Shown in pieces: positions 9,203 to 18,344 of a DNA stretch of 64,000 nucleotides; position 1 is the stretch's first letter, and every line of letters begins with the position of its first letter. This DNA comes from Bacteroidota bacterium (lineage in GTDB: Bacteria; Bacteroidota; Bacteroidia; Chitinophagales; LD1): assembly GCA_018267365.1 (NCBI GenBank), contig JAFDYQ010000007.1:62001-126000 (forward strand). Direction: 5' to 3'. The notes beneath the pieces are model-generated. The model saw only the letters and a program-made list of their open reading frames with translations. It had not been told where the DNA came from and searched no databases. The position numbers and the translations under genes are program-made.

Positions 9203-9223
9203 CTGTTTAAAAGGGGTAGAGCG

Positions 9224-9577
9224 ATGAATATCGAGATATCAAATGATAAGAGTGTAGGCGATGTCCAGAAGGAATTCAGGACGGCATTCCCTTTTCTCAA
9301 GATTGAATTTTTCAAAAAGAATGGAGCTGGTCTGCGAAACGGTATGCAGACCATACCAGACAAGACTACTTTTGGTATGATACGAGCCACTCAGGCCTCG
9401 GATAGTATAGATATCGACCCGGCGCGAAGAGTAGAAGAGGTAGAGGCAGATTTTGCGAAAAAACTAGGACTGCCGGTACGGATCTTCAGAAAATCGGGCA
9501 ATATGTGGATCGAGACTACTCTGACCGACAACTGGTCTCTGCGCAGGCAAAATCACGAAGGCGAGCAGATGTCGTGA
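9224..9577 (+). CDS. Unknown small protein, 117 residues
   Basis: I do not recognise the family. The product is a soluble alpha/beta protein without signal peptide. A segment near residues 8-30 (VGDVQKEFRTAFPFLKIEF) and another near residues 70-98 have the same layout (acidic turn, V..V..DF.KKLGLPVRIF), which suggests two similar halves. It lies 22 bp upstream of acetate kinase in the same direction, so it is probably part of the ackA-xfp transcript. The aromatic, basic surface may suggest nucleic-acid or protein binding, but this is only a guess. Confidence 0.65.
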   Translation: MNIEISNDKSVGDVQKEFRTAFPFLKIEFFKKNGAGLRNGMQTIPDKTTFGMIRATQASDSIDIDPARRVEEVEADFAKKLGLPVRIFRKSGNMWIETTLTDNWSLRRQNHEGEQMS

Positions 9578-9599
9578 GCGGTCCGTATTTTGTACCTTC

Positions 9600-10802
9600 A
9601 TGCCTGCAATGACTGAAGCAACGCCACATGCACTCCTGATTCTCAATGCGGGTTCTTCCAGCATCAAGTTTGGGATCTATCATGGTATCACACTGGCACC
9701 GCTACTCAGCGGCAATATAGGCCTCAGAGGAGATGCATCTTATCTGACCTTCACTGATCGTACCCTGGCAGAATCTGCTGAGCAGCATGAGCAATGGGAT
9801 CAAGAGAAGGCTATCAGCCATCTGGTAGCATGGCTGGCCAGGTGGGCAGGGAGCAGGGGTATAGGATTATGTGCAGTCGGGTATCGTATAGTATCGGCAT
9901 TTCACTATACAGAGCCGGTTATTATTGCAAAGGACGTGCTGGATGATATAGCATCATCAGGTGCTGCCGATCCTGAGCACTCGTTAGTTATTCTGAAACT
10001 GATCCGGGCTTCCGAAGCGCACTTTACCGGTATACCGCAGGTGGCAATGTTTGATAGTGCTTTTCATAGTACACTGCCGGCCCTTGCCCGCATATTGCCG
10101 GTACCGGAGGTATATCGGCGCAGAGGTATACGGCGCTATGGCTATCACGGTCTGTCATATACCGGTATCATGGCCTGGATCAAGGCCACCTATGGGCAAA
10201 AGGCGCATGATAGCAAGGTGATCATTGCCCATCTGGGGAATGGCGCTAGCCTGGCAGCAGTCAGCCATGGGATCTCTATAGATACTACCATGAGTTATTC
10301 GCCTACAGGCGGTATACCCATGAGTACGCGCAGTGGAGATCTGGATCCCTCTGTGCTACTGGATATGATGCGCGAGGGTAGTATGGACCTGGATGAGATG
10401 GTCACGGTGCTCAATAATGAATCAGGTCTCAAAGCTATATCAGGTACTACCGGCGATATCAGTGAGTTATTAAAAAACGAAAAGACCGATCCGTCTGCCC
10501 GTGCGGCTGTAGATTACTTCTGCTATCATGTGCGCAAGGCGATCGGCGGCTACGCCGCTGCCTTGGGTGGCGTGGATATACTTGTATTCACCGGCGGCAT
10601 AGGAGAGCATCTGCCGGAGATACGCAGTCGCATCTGCGAGGGTCTGTCGTATATGGGACTACAGATAGACGAGCTAAAAAATACCTCCGGTGTACACCTT
10701 GTATCTCAGGAGGGTGGCAAAGCCCTGATACTGGCACTGGCATCTCAGGAGGAGGCGACAATGGCCCGGCTATTGCGTGATTTTATAAGTGATAAAGGTT
10801 AG
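9600..10802 (+). CDS. ackA: Acetate kinase
   Basis: The product has 400 residues, the usual AckA length. The N-terminal phosphate-binding motif LNAGSSSIKF is present, as are YGYHGLSY, the AHLGNGAS segment and the ATP-binding FTGGIGEH. It converts acetyl phosphate and ADP to acetate and ATP. The next gene, phosphoketolase, makes acetyl phosphate and starts 3 bp downstream, so the pair forms an ATP-yielding shunt from sugar phosphates. ATG codons at 9600 and 9609 are both possible starts. Confidence 0.95.
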   Translation: MPAMTEATPHALLILNAGSSSIKFGIYHGITLAPLLSGNIGLRGDASYLTFTDRTLAESAEQHEQWDQEKAISHLVAWLARWAGSRGIGLCAVGYRIVSAFHYTEPVIIAKDVLDDIASSGAADPEHSLVILKLIRASEAHFTGIPQVAMFDSAFHSTLPALARILPVPEVYRRRGIRRYGYHGLSYTGIMAWIKATYGQKAHDSKVIIAHLGNGASLAAVSHGISIDTTMSYSPTGGIPMSTRSGDLDPSVLLDMMREGSMDLDEMVTVLNNESGLKAISGTTGDISELLKNEKTDPSARAAVDYFCYHVRKAIGGYAAALGGVDILVFTGGIGEHLPEIRSRICEGLSYMGLQIDELKNTSGVHLVSQEGGKALILALASQEEATMARLLRDFISDKG

Positions 10803-10805
10803 GCT

Positions 10806-13181
10806 ATGACAAATACTATAACACCTGTATCTGAAGAATTGCTGCAAAGGATGGACGCATATTGGCGCGCTGCCAACTATCTATCCGTAGGTCAGATATA
10901 TCTGCTGGGCAATCCGCTACTCAAGGAGCCGCTGGAGCTAAGGCATATCAAGCCGCGTCTGCTCGGCCATTGGGGTACTACGCCGGGTCTCAATTTTATC
11001 TATGTGCATCTCAATAGGATTATTAGGCAGTTTGACCTGGACATGATCTATGTCACAGGCCCGGGTCATGGCGGGCCGGGACTCGCAGCCAATACTTATC
11101 TCGAAGGCACTTATATGGAGCACTATCCGGACATCTCTCAGGATGCAGATGGCATGCGTAAATTATTCCGGCAGTTTTCATTTCCCGGCGGTATACCCAG
11201 CCATGTGGCGCCAGACATACCCGGCTCGATACATGAGGGAGGAGAATTGGGGTATTCGCTCGTGCATGCTTACGGCGCGGTATTTGACAATCCTGATCTC
11301 ATAGCAGCCTGTGTGATAGGTGACGGAGAGGCTGAAACGGGCCCGCTCGCGGCGAGCTGGCATTCCAATAAATTTATAAACCCGGTGCATGATGGTGCCG
11401 TACTGCCCATCCTGCATCTCAATGGGTACAAGATAGCTAACCCTACTGTACTCGCACGCATACCAGAGGCAGAGCTACAGAGCCTGCTGGTGGGATACGG
11501 ATACAAACCTTACTTCGTGAGTGGTGATGAGCCTGCCCGGGTGCACCCTACTATGGCTGATACACTCGATACCGTCATAGCTGAGATCACTGCAATACAA
11601 AAAGATGCCCGGGAAAAAGGTTTCAGCGCCCGACCTCAATGGCCGATGATAGTACTCCGCACACCAAAAGGGTGGACGGGCCCACATGACGTAGATGGCA
11701 AGCAGGTGGAAGGTACATGGCGCTCGCATCAGGTGCCTCTGGCAGAGCTAGGTAGCAAGCCCGGTCATCTCCGCCTGCTGGAGCAATGGATGAAGAGCTA
11801 TAAACCTGAGGAGTTGTTTGACGAAAAAGGGACACTCATACCAGAACTAAGAGAACTGGTGCCGATCGGCCAGAGAAGAATGGGGGCTAATCCGCATGCT
11901 AATGGGGGACTGCTGCTGCATGACCTGAAACTGCCTGACTATAGAAAATATGCGCTCGATATTAAAGCCCCCGGCACAGTAGTGGCAGAAAGTACAGCCG
12001 TGATGGGCCAATATTTGCGGGATATCATCAAACTAAATGCAGAAAGAAGAAACTTTAGGGTGATGGGCCCCGATGAGACGGCATCAAACAGATTGTCCGC
12101 AGTGTTTGAAGTCACAAATCGTATATCTGTGGGAGAAATACAACAGGGAGATGACCATCTGGCACATGACGGACGCGTGATGGAGGTGCTCAGTGAGCAT
12201 CTCTGCCAGGGCTGGCTGGAGGGCTACCTGCTCACGGGTCGGCATGGCATCTTTTCATGCTACGAGGCCTTTATACACATCGTAGACTCTATGCTCAATC
12301 AGCACGCCAAGTGGCTGCAGGCAGCAAAGCATATACCCTGGCGGCAGCCTATCGCATCGCTGAACTATCTACTCACATCGCACGTATGGCGCCAGGATCA
12401 CAATGGCAATAGCCACCAGGACCCGGGTTTTCTCGACCTCGTGGCCAATAGATCTGCAGATATCGCGCGCATCTACCTGCCTCCTGATGCCAATACACTC
12501 CTATCCGTCACGGCGCACTGCATGGGTAGCAAAGACCTGATCAATGTAATAGTAGCCGGCAAGCAACCGGAGCCCCAATGGATGAATATGGACGATGCAG
12601 TGCGGCACTGCACTACAGGCCTCGGTATATGGGAGTGGGCCAGCAATGATGATGATGGAGATCCGGACCTGGTGATGGGATGTGCAGGAGACGTACCGAC
12701 ACTAGAGGTCATAGCTGCCACACAACTGCTCCGCGAGCATATGCCCGACCTGAAAGTGCGCGTAGTAAATGTAGTAGACCTGATGACCCTGCAGCCGCAG
12801 TCAGAGCACCCGCACGGCCTGAGCGATCGTGATTTTGATTCGATCTTTACAAAGGACAAGCCAATTATCTTTGCTTTTCACGGGTTTCCCCTGCTCATAC
12901 ACAGGCTCACCTACAGGCGCACCAATCATCACAACCTGCACGTGAGAGGGTATAAAGGCTTTGGTACTACCACCACCCCATTCGATATGGTAGTGATGAA
13001 TGATATGGATCGCTACCGGCTGGTCATAGATGCGATAGACCGCCTGCCGGGGATAGGCTCCAAAGGCGACCACCTCAAGCAGCAAATGAAAAATAAGCTC
13101 ATAGACCACAAACAATATATCTGTGAGCATGGAGAGGACATGCCTGAGGTGCGGGACTGGAAATGTACTTTGAGCAGGTAA
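10806..13181 (+). CDS. xfp: Phosphoketolase (xylulose-5-P / fructose-6-P)
   Basis: A full-length 791-residue phosphoketolase. Thiamine-diphosphate-binding features include GPGHGGPG near residue 84 and [14 protein letters not shown] near residue 173, and the C-terminal domain has the conserved [13 protein letters not shown]. It cleaves xylulose-5-P (and often fructose-6-P) with phosphate to acetyl phosphate plus an aldose phosphate, without needing NAD or oxygen. Its pairing with ackA fits energy conservation under oxygen limitation. It converges on the regulator gene with only 16 bp between the stops; I see no clear terminator there. Confidence 0.95.
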   Translation: MTNTITPVSEELLQRMDAYWRAANYLSVGQIYLLGNPLLKEPLELRHIKPRLLGHWGTTPGLNFIYVHLNRIIRQFDLDMIYVTGPGHGGPGLAANTYLEGTYMEHYPDISQDADGMRKLFRQFSFPGGIPSHVAPDIPGSIHEGGELGYSLVHAYGAVFDNPDLIAACVIGDGEAETGPLAASWHSNKFINPVHDGAVLPILHLNGYKIANPTVLARIPEAELQSLLVGYGYKPYFVSGDEPARVHPTMADTLDTVIAEITAIQKDAREKGFSARPQWPMIVLRTPKGWTGPHDVDGKQVEGTWRSHQVPLAELGSKPGHLRLLEQWMKSYKPEELFDEKGTLIPELRELVPIGQRRMGANPHANGGLLLHDLKLPDYRKYALDIKAPGTVVAESTAVMGQYLRDIIKLNAERRNFRVMGPDETASNRLSAVFEVTNRISVGEIQQGDDHLAHDGRVMEVLSEHLCQGWLEGYLLTGRHGIFSCYEAFIHIVDSMLNQHAKWLQAAKHIPWRQPIASLNYLLTSHVWRQDHNGNSHQDPGFLDLVANRSADIARIYLPPDANTLLSVTAHCMGSKDLINVIVAGKQPEPQWMNMDDAVRHCTTGLGIWEWASNDDDGDPDLVMGCAGDVPTLEVIAATQLLREHMPDLKVRVVNVVDLMTLQPQSEHPHGLSDRDFDSIFTKDKPIIFAFHGFPLLIHRLTYRRTNHHNLHVRGYKGFGTTTTPFDMVVMNDMDRYRLVIDAIDRLPGIGSKGDHLKQQMKNKLIDHKQYICEHGEDMPEVRDWKCTLSR

Positions 13182-13197
13182 TAAAAATTTGTAACTG

Positions 13198-14253
13198 CTA
13201 GTTTAGCATATTGGCCAGCTTGCCTTCGTTCTTGACCGTGATCTTGCCCTCCTGTATGGCTATCAGACCCTCGCTCTTGAAATCGCTCAACGTACGAATC
13301 AGGGACTCGGTGGCAGTACCTACTATATTGGCCAGATCTTCACGTGATATCTGGATCAGCGGAGTATCTCCCTCATTTTTCTTATATCGGTTATTGATCA
13401 GGACCAGTGCGTCAGCTACGCGCTTACGCAGAGAGTTGTAGGCCAGTTTGACCAGTTGGGTCTCGCGGTCGGAGACATTATTGGCCAGCATACGGATAAA
13501 CTTCTTTGATATCTCCGGATTGCTATTGACCAGCTGGGTAAAGTCCGATTTAGGTATCAGCATCAGCTCGGTGCCTTCTAGTGCCTCTGCGCTATCTTTG
13601 TACAGGCTCTCCTCCAGCAGGGCTATATAGCCTACGAAGTCGCCATCCTTATACATCCCTGTGATCAGCTCCTTGCCATCGTCATTGGTGCGGTAGGTTT
13701 TGACCTTGCCGCTCACTACATAGTAGAGGTATAGCGGCCTGTGGCCTTCGCTGTAGATAGAGGCTTTCTTCTTATAGTTAGTGGTTTCGCGCTCATCGGA
13801 GATCAGCTTGAGCTGTGCGGCACCATCCAGAAACTGTGCGATACCTGCAGAGCTGTTTGCAAATTCCTTTTTGACCAGGTCATTTTTGCGGAAGCGGGTT
13901 TCTATGGCATTGAGCAGTTCTATATCGTCAAATGGCTTGGTCAGGTAGTCGTCTGCACCCATCTCCATGCCTTTGCGTATATCGGCCCTCTCCGTTTTGG
14001 CAGTGAGAAATATAAAAGGGATGGAGGCTGTCTCGGTCTGCCGGCCCAGCATATGCAGCACCCCATAGCCATCCAGCTCGGGCATCATGATATCGCAGAT
14101 GATCAGGTCCGGCTTTTCTTTGATTGCCATGTCTACACCTATCTTGCCATTGGCAGCAGTGAGCACCTGAAATTTTGCCAGCTCCAGTATCTCTGCAGTA
14201 TTTTCGCGCACGTCTGCATTGTCTTCTATAAGTAGTATCTTTTTCATGATCAT
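13198..14253 (-). CDS. Response regulator fused to a CRP/FNR-type transcription factor
   Basis: The product has 351 residues. A receiver domain (about 1-125) has the acidic pair ED near residue 10, phospho-acceptor D54 in ICDIMMPELDG and the conserved K in LTKPFDD. A cyclic-nucleotide-binding-like domain follows (about 150-270), then a Crp winged helix (about 280-345) with recognition helix GTATESLIRTL. The E and R in that helix are those that read TGA/TCA half-sites in Crp/Fnr proteins. No Cys cluster suggests direct oxygen sensing, so the signal should come from the kinase encoded just upstream (4-bp overlap). It may bind the palindromes in this window. Confidence 0.9.
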   Translation of the reverse strand: MIMKKILLIEDNADVRENTAEILELAKFQVLTAANGKIGVDMAIKEKPDLIICDIMMPELDGYGVLHMLGRQTETASIPFIFLTAKTERADIRKGMEMGADDYLTKPFDDIELLNAIETRFRKNDLVKKEFANSSAGIAQFLDGAAQLKLISDERETTNYKKKASIYSEGHRPLYLYYVVSGKVKTYRTNDDGKELITGMYKDGDFVGYIALLEESLYKDSAEALEGTELMLIPKSDFTQLVNSNPEISKKFIRMLANNVSDRETQLVKLAYNSLRKRVADALVLINNRYKKNEGDTPLIQISREDLANIVGTATESLIRTLSDFKSEGLIAIQEGKITVKNEGKLANMLN

Positions 14254-15500
14254 TTATTGAAGGTTAAAAGGACTTTTGTTCCCTGGTTTAGTTTACTGTC
14301 AAAGCGGATCTGGCCATTCATGATCTCCAGGTATTTCTTTACGATATGGAGGCCAAGGCCAGTTCCCTGTATATTGATCGCATTGGTGCCACGAAAGAAG
14401 CGATCTGTCAGATGCTTCATATCTTCTTCCGATATACCGATGCCATTGTCTTCAATGCTGATGGCGAGGGCTTTATCCGTATGATCTACGGTGATACTGA
14501 TGCTACTGTTTTCACCCGAATATTTGATCGCGTTGGAGATCAGATTGGTCAGCACATTATGCAGCAGGTTCTTGTCTATATATACTTTCTCGGGGCCGTG
14601 GCAGTGGATGGATGCTTTCTGACCGGGTTTAGACATATTGGATACCTCTGCCAGTAGCTCCTTGAGCATATCTTTGATGTTAAACTCCATCTTGCGGTCA
14701 AAGACTGTTCCCTCCTCCAGTTTGCCGAGAGAGAGAAACTCCTCCAGGATATTGGTCAGTATGCGTACCTGGCTTTTGATGCGCTCTATGTGCTTTTGAC
14801 GCTTCTCCTGCTCGCTCTCCAGTGTATATTTATCTATCAGAGATACGGAGGAGAGTATCGTGCTCAGTGGTGTGCGAAACTCATGCGAGGCCATAGAGAC
14901 AAATCGCGACTTCAGGTCATTCAGTTCTTTTTCTTTCTCCAGAGCAGCAGACAGTTCATCGCGGCTCCTCTCCAGCTGGTGCAGCGTCTCGCGCAGCATC
15001 ATGGTTCGGTCTTCTACTTTCTGCTCCAGTTGCTCATTGAGGGTTTTCAGCTCCTGAGCTATGCGGGCTTTCTCATCCTGCTGCTCCTGCAGGGTGCGTT
15101 CATGTTCTTTGCGTGCAGATATATCTATTATAAAGGCGATGATATAAACACGGTCCTCGATCTTATAGTTACTCAGGCTGATCTCTACAGGAAATTCAGT
15201 TCCATCCTTTCGTTTCGCATATAGATCCAGTCCCAGCCCCATAGGCCTATTGCGTGGCTTGTCTACAAAGTGGTCGCGCTTCGCCTGATGGTTGTGGGCA
15301 AAACGGCTGGGGATCAGCATCTCTATCTTTTGGCCTATCAGTTCTTCCTTTTCGTAGCCAAACTGAAACTGGGCATACGGATTGACCAGAATGATATTGC
15401 CTTTGCTATCTACGGTTACGATACCGATCGTAGCGTAGTTAAACAAAGCCTCGAAGGCTATGTCATTGAGCTGTCTGTGTATTTCCATGATACCGGTCAT
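14250..15500 (-). CDS. PAS-domain sensor histidine kinase
   Basis: The product has 416 residues. A PAS domain (about 10-125) is followed by a long coiled coil (130-190), a HisKA domain with MASHEFRTPL (H206) and an HATPase_c domain with N box NLISNAIKYS and G boxes DNGIGIS and GTGLGLHIVKKY. No membrane helices are seen, so it senses a cytoplasmic signal. The PAS domain could bind haem, flavin or another ligand; the sequence does not say which. It overlaps the metallohydrolase gene and the regulator gene by 4 bp each (ATGA), so the three are made together and the CRP-type regulator is the obvious partner. Confidence 0.92.
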   Translation of the reverse strand: MTGIMEIHRQLNDIAFEALFNYATIGIVTVDSKGNIILVNPYAQFQFGYEKEELIGQKIEMLIPSRFAHNHQAKRDHFVDKPRNRPMGLGLDLYAKRKDGTEFPVEISLSNYKIEDRVYIIAFIIDISARKEHERTLQEQQDEKARIAQELKTLNEQLEQKVEDRTMMLRETLHQLERSRDELSAALEKEKELNDLKSRFVSMASHEFRTPLSTILSSVSLIDKYTLESEQEKRQKHIERIKSQVRILTNILEEFLSLGKLEEGTVFDRKMEFNIKDMLKELLAEVSNMSKPGQKASIHCHGPEKVYIDKNLLHNVLTNLISNAIKYSGENSSISITVDHTDKALAISIEDNGIGISEEDMKHLTDRFFRGTNAINIQGTGLGLHIVKKYLEIMNGQIRFDSKLNQGTKVLLTFNK

Positions 15501-16900
15501 AGCGAATAGGTTTGATGTAGCGCCGGTATCTCTATTTGCGAAAATCCTTTCTTCAATAACTTGCTCCGGAAAACCTGCTGCACATCGTACTCGCCATGTA
15601 CTAAAAATAGCTTTTTTATTTGACCGGTCTCCTGGCAGCCCAAAAATGTACAGAGGTCTTCATAGTCGCCATGCGCACTAAAGGATCGGATCTCTTTTAC
15701 CTCAGCCTCCACGCGGTAGGGATCGCCAAATATGGTCACCTCTCTGACGCCTGATAGCAGCCGGGCTCCGAGTGAGCTCGGCTCGCAGTATCCTACTATC
15801 AGTATCGTATTGCGCCGATCGCTGATATTGTGCGCTATGTGATGCTTCACCCGGCCAGCATCTGCCATGCCAGAGGCGGCTATGATCACACAGGGAGCCT
15901 TGTGCTCGGCTATGGCCTTAGACTCCTCCACATCTTTTATATAATGTAGATTTTTAAAATCAAATGGCTGGGGATCTTTTTTCATAAACTCCAGCAGGTC
16001 CTCATTGTAGCACTCGGGATGGTCTTTAGTGACCTGGGTGGCCTCGAGTGACAGGGGACTATCTATAAAGAAATCTATTGGTGGCAGTACCTTAGCCACG
16101 TCCATCCGGTTCAGCGCATAGATCAGCTCCTGAGTGCGTCCTACGCTGAAGGCCGGAATGACCAGGTTACCCCTTTTATGCAGGCAGGTATCGACTATGA
16201 CGTCCAGAAGTTTCTGGGCAGAGAGCTGGCTGGGTTCATGCAGTTTATCTCCGTAGGTAGACTCACAGAGGATATAGTCTGCCTGAGGGAATACCTCCGG
16301 CGAGCGGATGATATCATCTCCGTATCTGCCCACATCTCCGGAAAAAGTCAGGCGCACGACATCTCCGTTTTTTCGCTTCAGACGCAGATTCACAGCTGCG
16401 CTACCTATGATATGGCCGGCATCTGTATAGGTCAGCTCGATATTGTCTGCTACATTATATGCCGTATGGTATGGTACAGGCACAAAGCGCTCCAAAGCTA
16501 TATCTACCTCGGCCTCAGTATATAGGGCAGCTACCAGCGGCTTCTTTTGCTTAGCCAGTTTTTTATTGAGGTAGAAGACATCACCCTCCTGTATGCGCGC
16601 AGAGTCATAGAGCAAGATACGGGTCAGGTCCAGTGTAGATGGTGTGCAGAAGATCTGCCCTTTGTAGCCGTCATTCACCAGTTTTGGTATCAGGCCGCAG
16701 TGGTCTATATGTGCATGAGAGAGAATCAGGTAGTCTACCTGAGCGGGGTCAAAGCCCCAATCCCGGTTCAGTTGATCAGCCTCTTTAGGCTGGCCTTGAA
16801 ACATACCGCAATCCAGCAATAGCCTTTTACCATTGTCCAGCTCTATGAGATGTTTGCTGCCGGTGACACAGTGCGCTGCGCCATGAAAAGAAATTTTCAT
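15497..16900 (-). CDS. MBL-fold / beta-CASP RNA-type metallohydrolase
   Basis: The product has 467 residues. It has the metallo-beta-lactamase signature SHAHIDHCG (H62, H64, D66, H67), further metal-ligand segments (DAGHIIGSA, FSGDVGRYGDD), a beta-CASP domain and the C-terminal RMMBL motif (SFSAHGDYEDL). The family (CPSF73/YSH1-like) cleaves RNA, but bacterial members are mostly uncharacterised. It heads an operon with a kinase and a CRP-type regulator, and two Crp/Fnr-like palindromes lie upstream. Linkage to a low-oxygen regulon is therefore likely; the RNA target is unknown. Confidence 0.88.
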   Translation of the reverse strand: MKISFHGAAHCVTGSKHLIELDNGKRLLLDCGMFQGQPKEADQLNRDWGFDPAQVDYLILSHAHIDHCGLIPKLVNDGYKGQIFCTPSTLDLTRILLYDSARIQEGDVFYLNKKLAKQKKPLVAALYTEAEVDIALERFVPVPYHTAYNVADNIELTYTDAGHIIGSAAVNLRLKRKNGDVVRLTFSGDVGRYGDDIIRSPEVFPQADYILCESTYGDKLHEPSQLSAQKLLDVIVDTCLHKRGNLVIPAFSVGRTQELIYALNRMDVAKVLPPIDFFIDSPLSLEATQVTKDHPECYNEDLLEFMKKDPQPFDFKNLHYIKDVEESKAIAEHKAPCVIIAASGMADAGRVKHHIAHNISDRRNTILIVGYCEPSSLGARLLSGVREVTIFGDPYRVEAEVKEIRSFSAHGDYEDLCTFLGCQETGQIKKLFLVHGEYDVQQVFRSKLLKKGFSQIEIPALHQTYSL

Positions 16901-16904
16901 ATAG

Positions 16905-16912
16905 CGAAGGTA
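16905..16912 (-). promoter_or_regulatory. -7-like element before the metallohydrolase gene
   Basis: On the minus strand TACCTTCG resembles TAnnTTTG. It ends only 4 bp before the ATG, so transcription from it would give a very short or absent leader. It is supported by the two palindromes at fixed distances (36.5 and 58.5 bp). Confidence 0.4.
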
Positions 16913-16934
16913 TTTACATGGCTAATATCTGCTA

Positions 16935-16948
16935 TTGATACGGATCAA
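16935..16948 (-). promoter_or_regulatory. FNR-consensus box upstream of the metallohydrolase operon
   Basis: TTGATACGGATCAA matches the classical FNR consensus TTGAT-N4-ATCAA exactly. Its centre is 36.5 bp from the end of the -7-like element, the place of a class II activator site near -41. Confidence 0.6.
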
Positions 16949-16956
16949 TTCAGATT

Positions 16957-16970
16957 ATGATAAAAGTCAT
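16957..16970 (-). promoter_or_regulatory. Second Crp/Fnr-like operator of the metallohydrolase operon
   Basis: ATGATAAAAGTCAT belongs to the same palindrome type as the cco and uspA sites. Its centre is 58.5 bp from the end of the -7-like element at 16905-16912, identical to those two promoters. This promoter thus carries both spacing classes. Confidence 0.55.
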
Positions 16971-16998
16971 GTTTTTCCTCCTGACCCAAGAAAATCCA

Positions 16999-17580
16999 CT
17001 AGCACACGGCCTCAAAGTCAGACTCCTCCGGACGTACAGTGACCGGGGCCGCAGCGGCCCGTTGCACTACTTTGGTCACGAAAAGCTTCAGCGTATCCCA
17101 GTTGGTATATTCTTTATCCTCGCCGCTTACACTGTGCGGATCAGCACGCCTGGCTATCTGGCGGAGGATAAATTTCTTGAAGAAATCATATTTGGTAAAT
17201 CTCAAGGCACCGGCCACATACTCTACTACTGCAGGATGCCAATGGCCCGCTGTGAGGAAGTGCTCTGTGATATGGCGCAGTTCCTGCCATGAGGTTTCAT
17301 CGTCAGAGGCTGCTGTCAGGCTCACGGAGTAGAAGGCGGAGGTGGTCTTATTCAGTGCCGCATGATGCTCGCGCACGTAGTAGAGCACCGGCTCCTGATA
17401 TCGCTCCATATGCATAGATGCCCCTATGATCACAGCGTCGTAGCCTGAGGGAGACGGAGGAGTACCGTTTGCATCACTCAGTGTGACTTTATGATGCAGG
17501 CTTTCAAATTCTTTCTGAAGGAATTCCGCCACTTTACGTGATTGCCCTTCTGTAGTACCATATATGATCAGGATATTCAT
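16999..17580 (-). CDS. Flavodoxin-domain protein (HemG-like)
   Basis: The product has 193 residues. The N-terminus has the FMN phosphate-binding loop of flavodoxins (YGTTEGQSRKVAEFL, about residues 7-21), followed by DAVIIGASMHMERYQ and FYSVSLTAA. This is the arrangement of the menaquinone-dependent protoporphyrinogen oxidase HemG and related flavodoxin-domain proteins. A haem-biosynthesis role would suit the oxidase locus, but the C-terminal part differs and the call is at family level only. A TATCTTTG -7 element at 17599-17606 and an imperfect Crp/Fnr-like palindrome at 17629-17642 lie upstream. Confidence 0.75.
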   Translation of the reverse strand: MNILIIYGTTEGQSRKVAEFLQKEFESLHHKVTLSDANGTPPSPSGYDAVIIGASMHMERYQEPVLYYVREHHAALNKTTSAFYSVSLTAASDDETSWQELRHITEHFLTAGHWHPAVVEYVAGALRFTKYDFFKKFILRQIARRADPHSVSGEDKEYTNWDTLKLFVTKVVQRAAAAPVTVRPEESDFEAVC

Positions 17581-17598
17581 GGATATTATTTATGCTGG

Positions 17599-17606
17599 CA
17601 AAGATA
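17599..17606 (-). promoter_or_regulatory. -7 promoter element of the flavodoxin gene
   Basis: TATCTTTG on the minus strand is a full match to TAnnTTTG, 18 bp before the ATG. Confidence 0.5.
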
Positions 17607-17628
17607 TCGCACCTGATAGCTGTGGTAT

Positions 17629-17642
17629 ATGACCAGCATCAC
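17629..17642 (-). promoter_or_regulatory. Imperfect Crp/Fnr-like operator of the flavodoxin gene
   Basis: ATGACCAGCATCAC keeps the ATGA half and most of the TCAT half. Its centre is 36.5 bp from the end of the -7 element, as for the FNR box of the metallohydrolase operon. It is weaker than the other sites. Confidence 0.35.
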
Positions 17643-17721
17643 CATGACCAGTAGCAGAGGTCATATACTACGCATATGCGTATTTCGAATTTTGGATCAT
17701 TCTATCACGAAAAGAGTAAAC

Positions 17722-18189
17722 ATGAGACCCCTCAGAGACTGGCTGCATGAGTATGCGCTCAGCCATAGCCATCCGACCAATAAGATCGTCCATTTCATCT
17801 GTGTGCCACTGATTTATTTTACCGTGATCGCATTTCTGTATTGTGTACCGCTATATACTTTTTCAGGAGGCTTCACTCTGACACTGGCGCATGTAGCTTT
17901 TGTATTTATTGCTATTTACTACCTGATGCTATCAGTGCCTCTGGCCATAGGTATGATATTGTATAGCATTATCTGTATCCTCGTGTCTATGGGCATACAG
18001 TCTGCCAGCGGTGGCTATCTGGGCTATATAGCACTAGCTATCTTTTGCACAGCCTGGGTATTCCAGTTTTGGGGTCATGGCGTAGAGGGCAAGAAGCCTT
18101 CTTTTTTCAAAGATCTCCAGTTTCTCCTTATCGGTCCTATGTGGGTGCTGAAAAGCTTGCTCTGGAGAGTAGGCGTCCACGTGAGCTGA
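17722..18189 (+). CDS. DUF962 (Mpo1-like) membrane protein
   Basis: The product has 155 residues. The N-terminal motif YALSHSHPTNKIVHFICVP, with several His residues, is the hallmark of the DUF962/Mpo1-like family. Four hydrophobic helices follow, then the conserved FWGHGVEGKKPSFFKDL near residue 115. Yeast Mpo1 is an Fe2+-dependent dioxygenase of 2-hydroxy fatty acids; a similar role in bacteria is plausible but untested. The start at 17722 is preferred because the family begins with MRPLRDWL-like sequence; the 31 upstream codons look non-coding. A strong bidirectional terminator follows. Confidence 0.85.
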   Translation: MRPLRDWLHEYALSHSHPTNKIVHFICVPLIYFTVIAFLYCVPLYTFSGGFTLTLAHVAFVFIAIYYLMLSVPLAIGMILYSIICILVSMGIQSASGGYLGYIALAIFCTAWVFQFWGHGVEGKKPSFFKDLQFLLIGPMWVLKSLLWRVGVHVS

Positions 18190-18202
18190 TTTTAGCAGCA
18201 TA

Positions 18203-18235
18203 AAAAGCCCGCTTTCCTCTGAAAGCGGGGCTTTT
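18203..18235. terminator. Bidirectional terminator at the chromosome-island junction
   Basis: The arms aaaagcccgctttc and gaaagcggggctttt form a 14-bp stem with one bulged G and the loop CTCT, A-rich on one side and T-rich on the other. It ends the DUF962 gene. Before the island inserted it would also have been the terminator of ssrA, whose 3' end copy starts 12 bp later. Confidence 0.85.
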
Positions 18236-18247
18236 GCTTTGTGGAGT

Positions 18248-18261
18248 AGTGGAGCAGGTGG
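18248..18261. other. Island attachment site, left copy
   Basis: AGTGGAGCAGGTGG is identical to the 3' terminal segment of ssrA at 49346-49359. The similarity continues loosely (GAACCC five bases later). It lies directly after the DUF962 terminator and is the displaced 3' end of the tmRNA gene. Confidence 0.85.
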
Positions 18262-18323
18262 CAACAGAACCCTTCTTGAATACGAACTTATTATCAGTGT
18301 GTTATAAAAAGTGAGACCTGCTT

Positions 18324-18344
18324 GGGTAACCTAATAGGTAACCT
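18324..18344. repeat. Paired GGTAACCT repeats, putative integrase arm sites (left)
   Basis: GGGTAACCT at 18324-18332 and AGGTAACCT at 18336-18344 start 12 bp apart. The right end of the island carries AGGTAGCCT and AGGTAACCT, also 12 bp apart, plus two inverted copies. Repeats shared by both ends and close to the core sites are what arm-type integrase sites look like. Confidence 0.6.
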
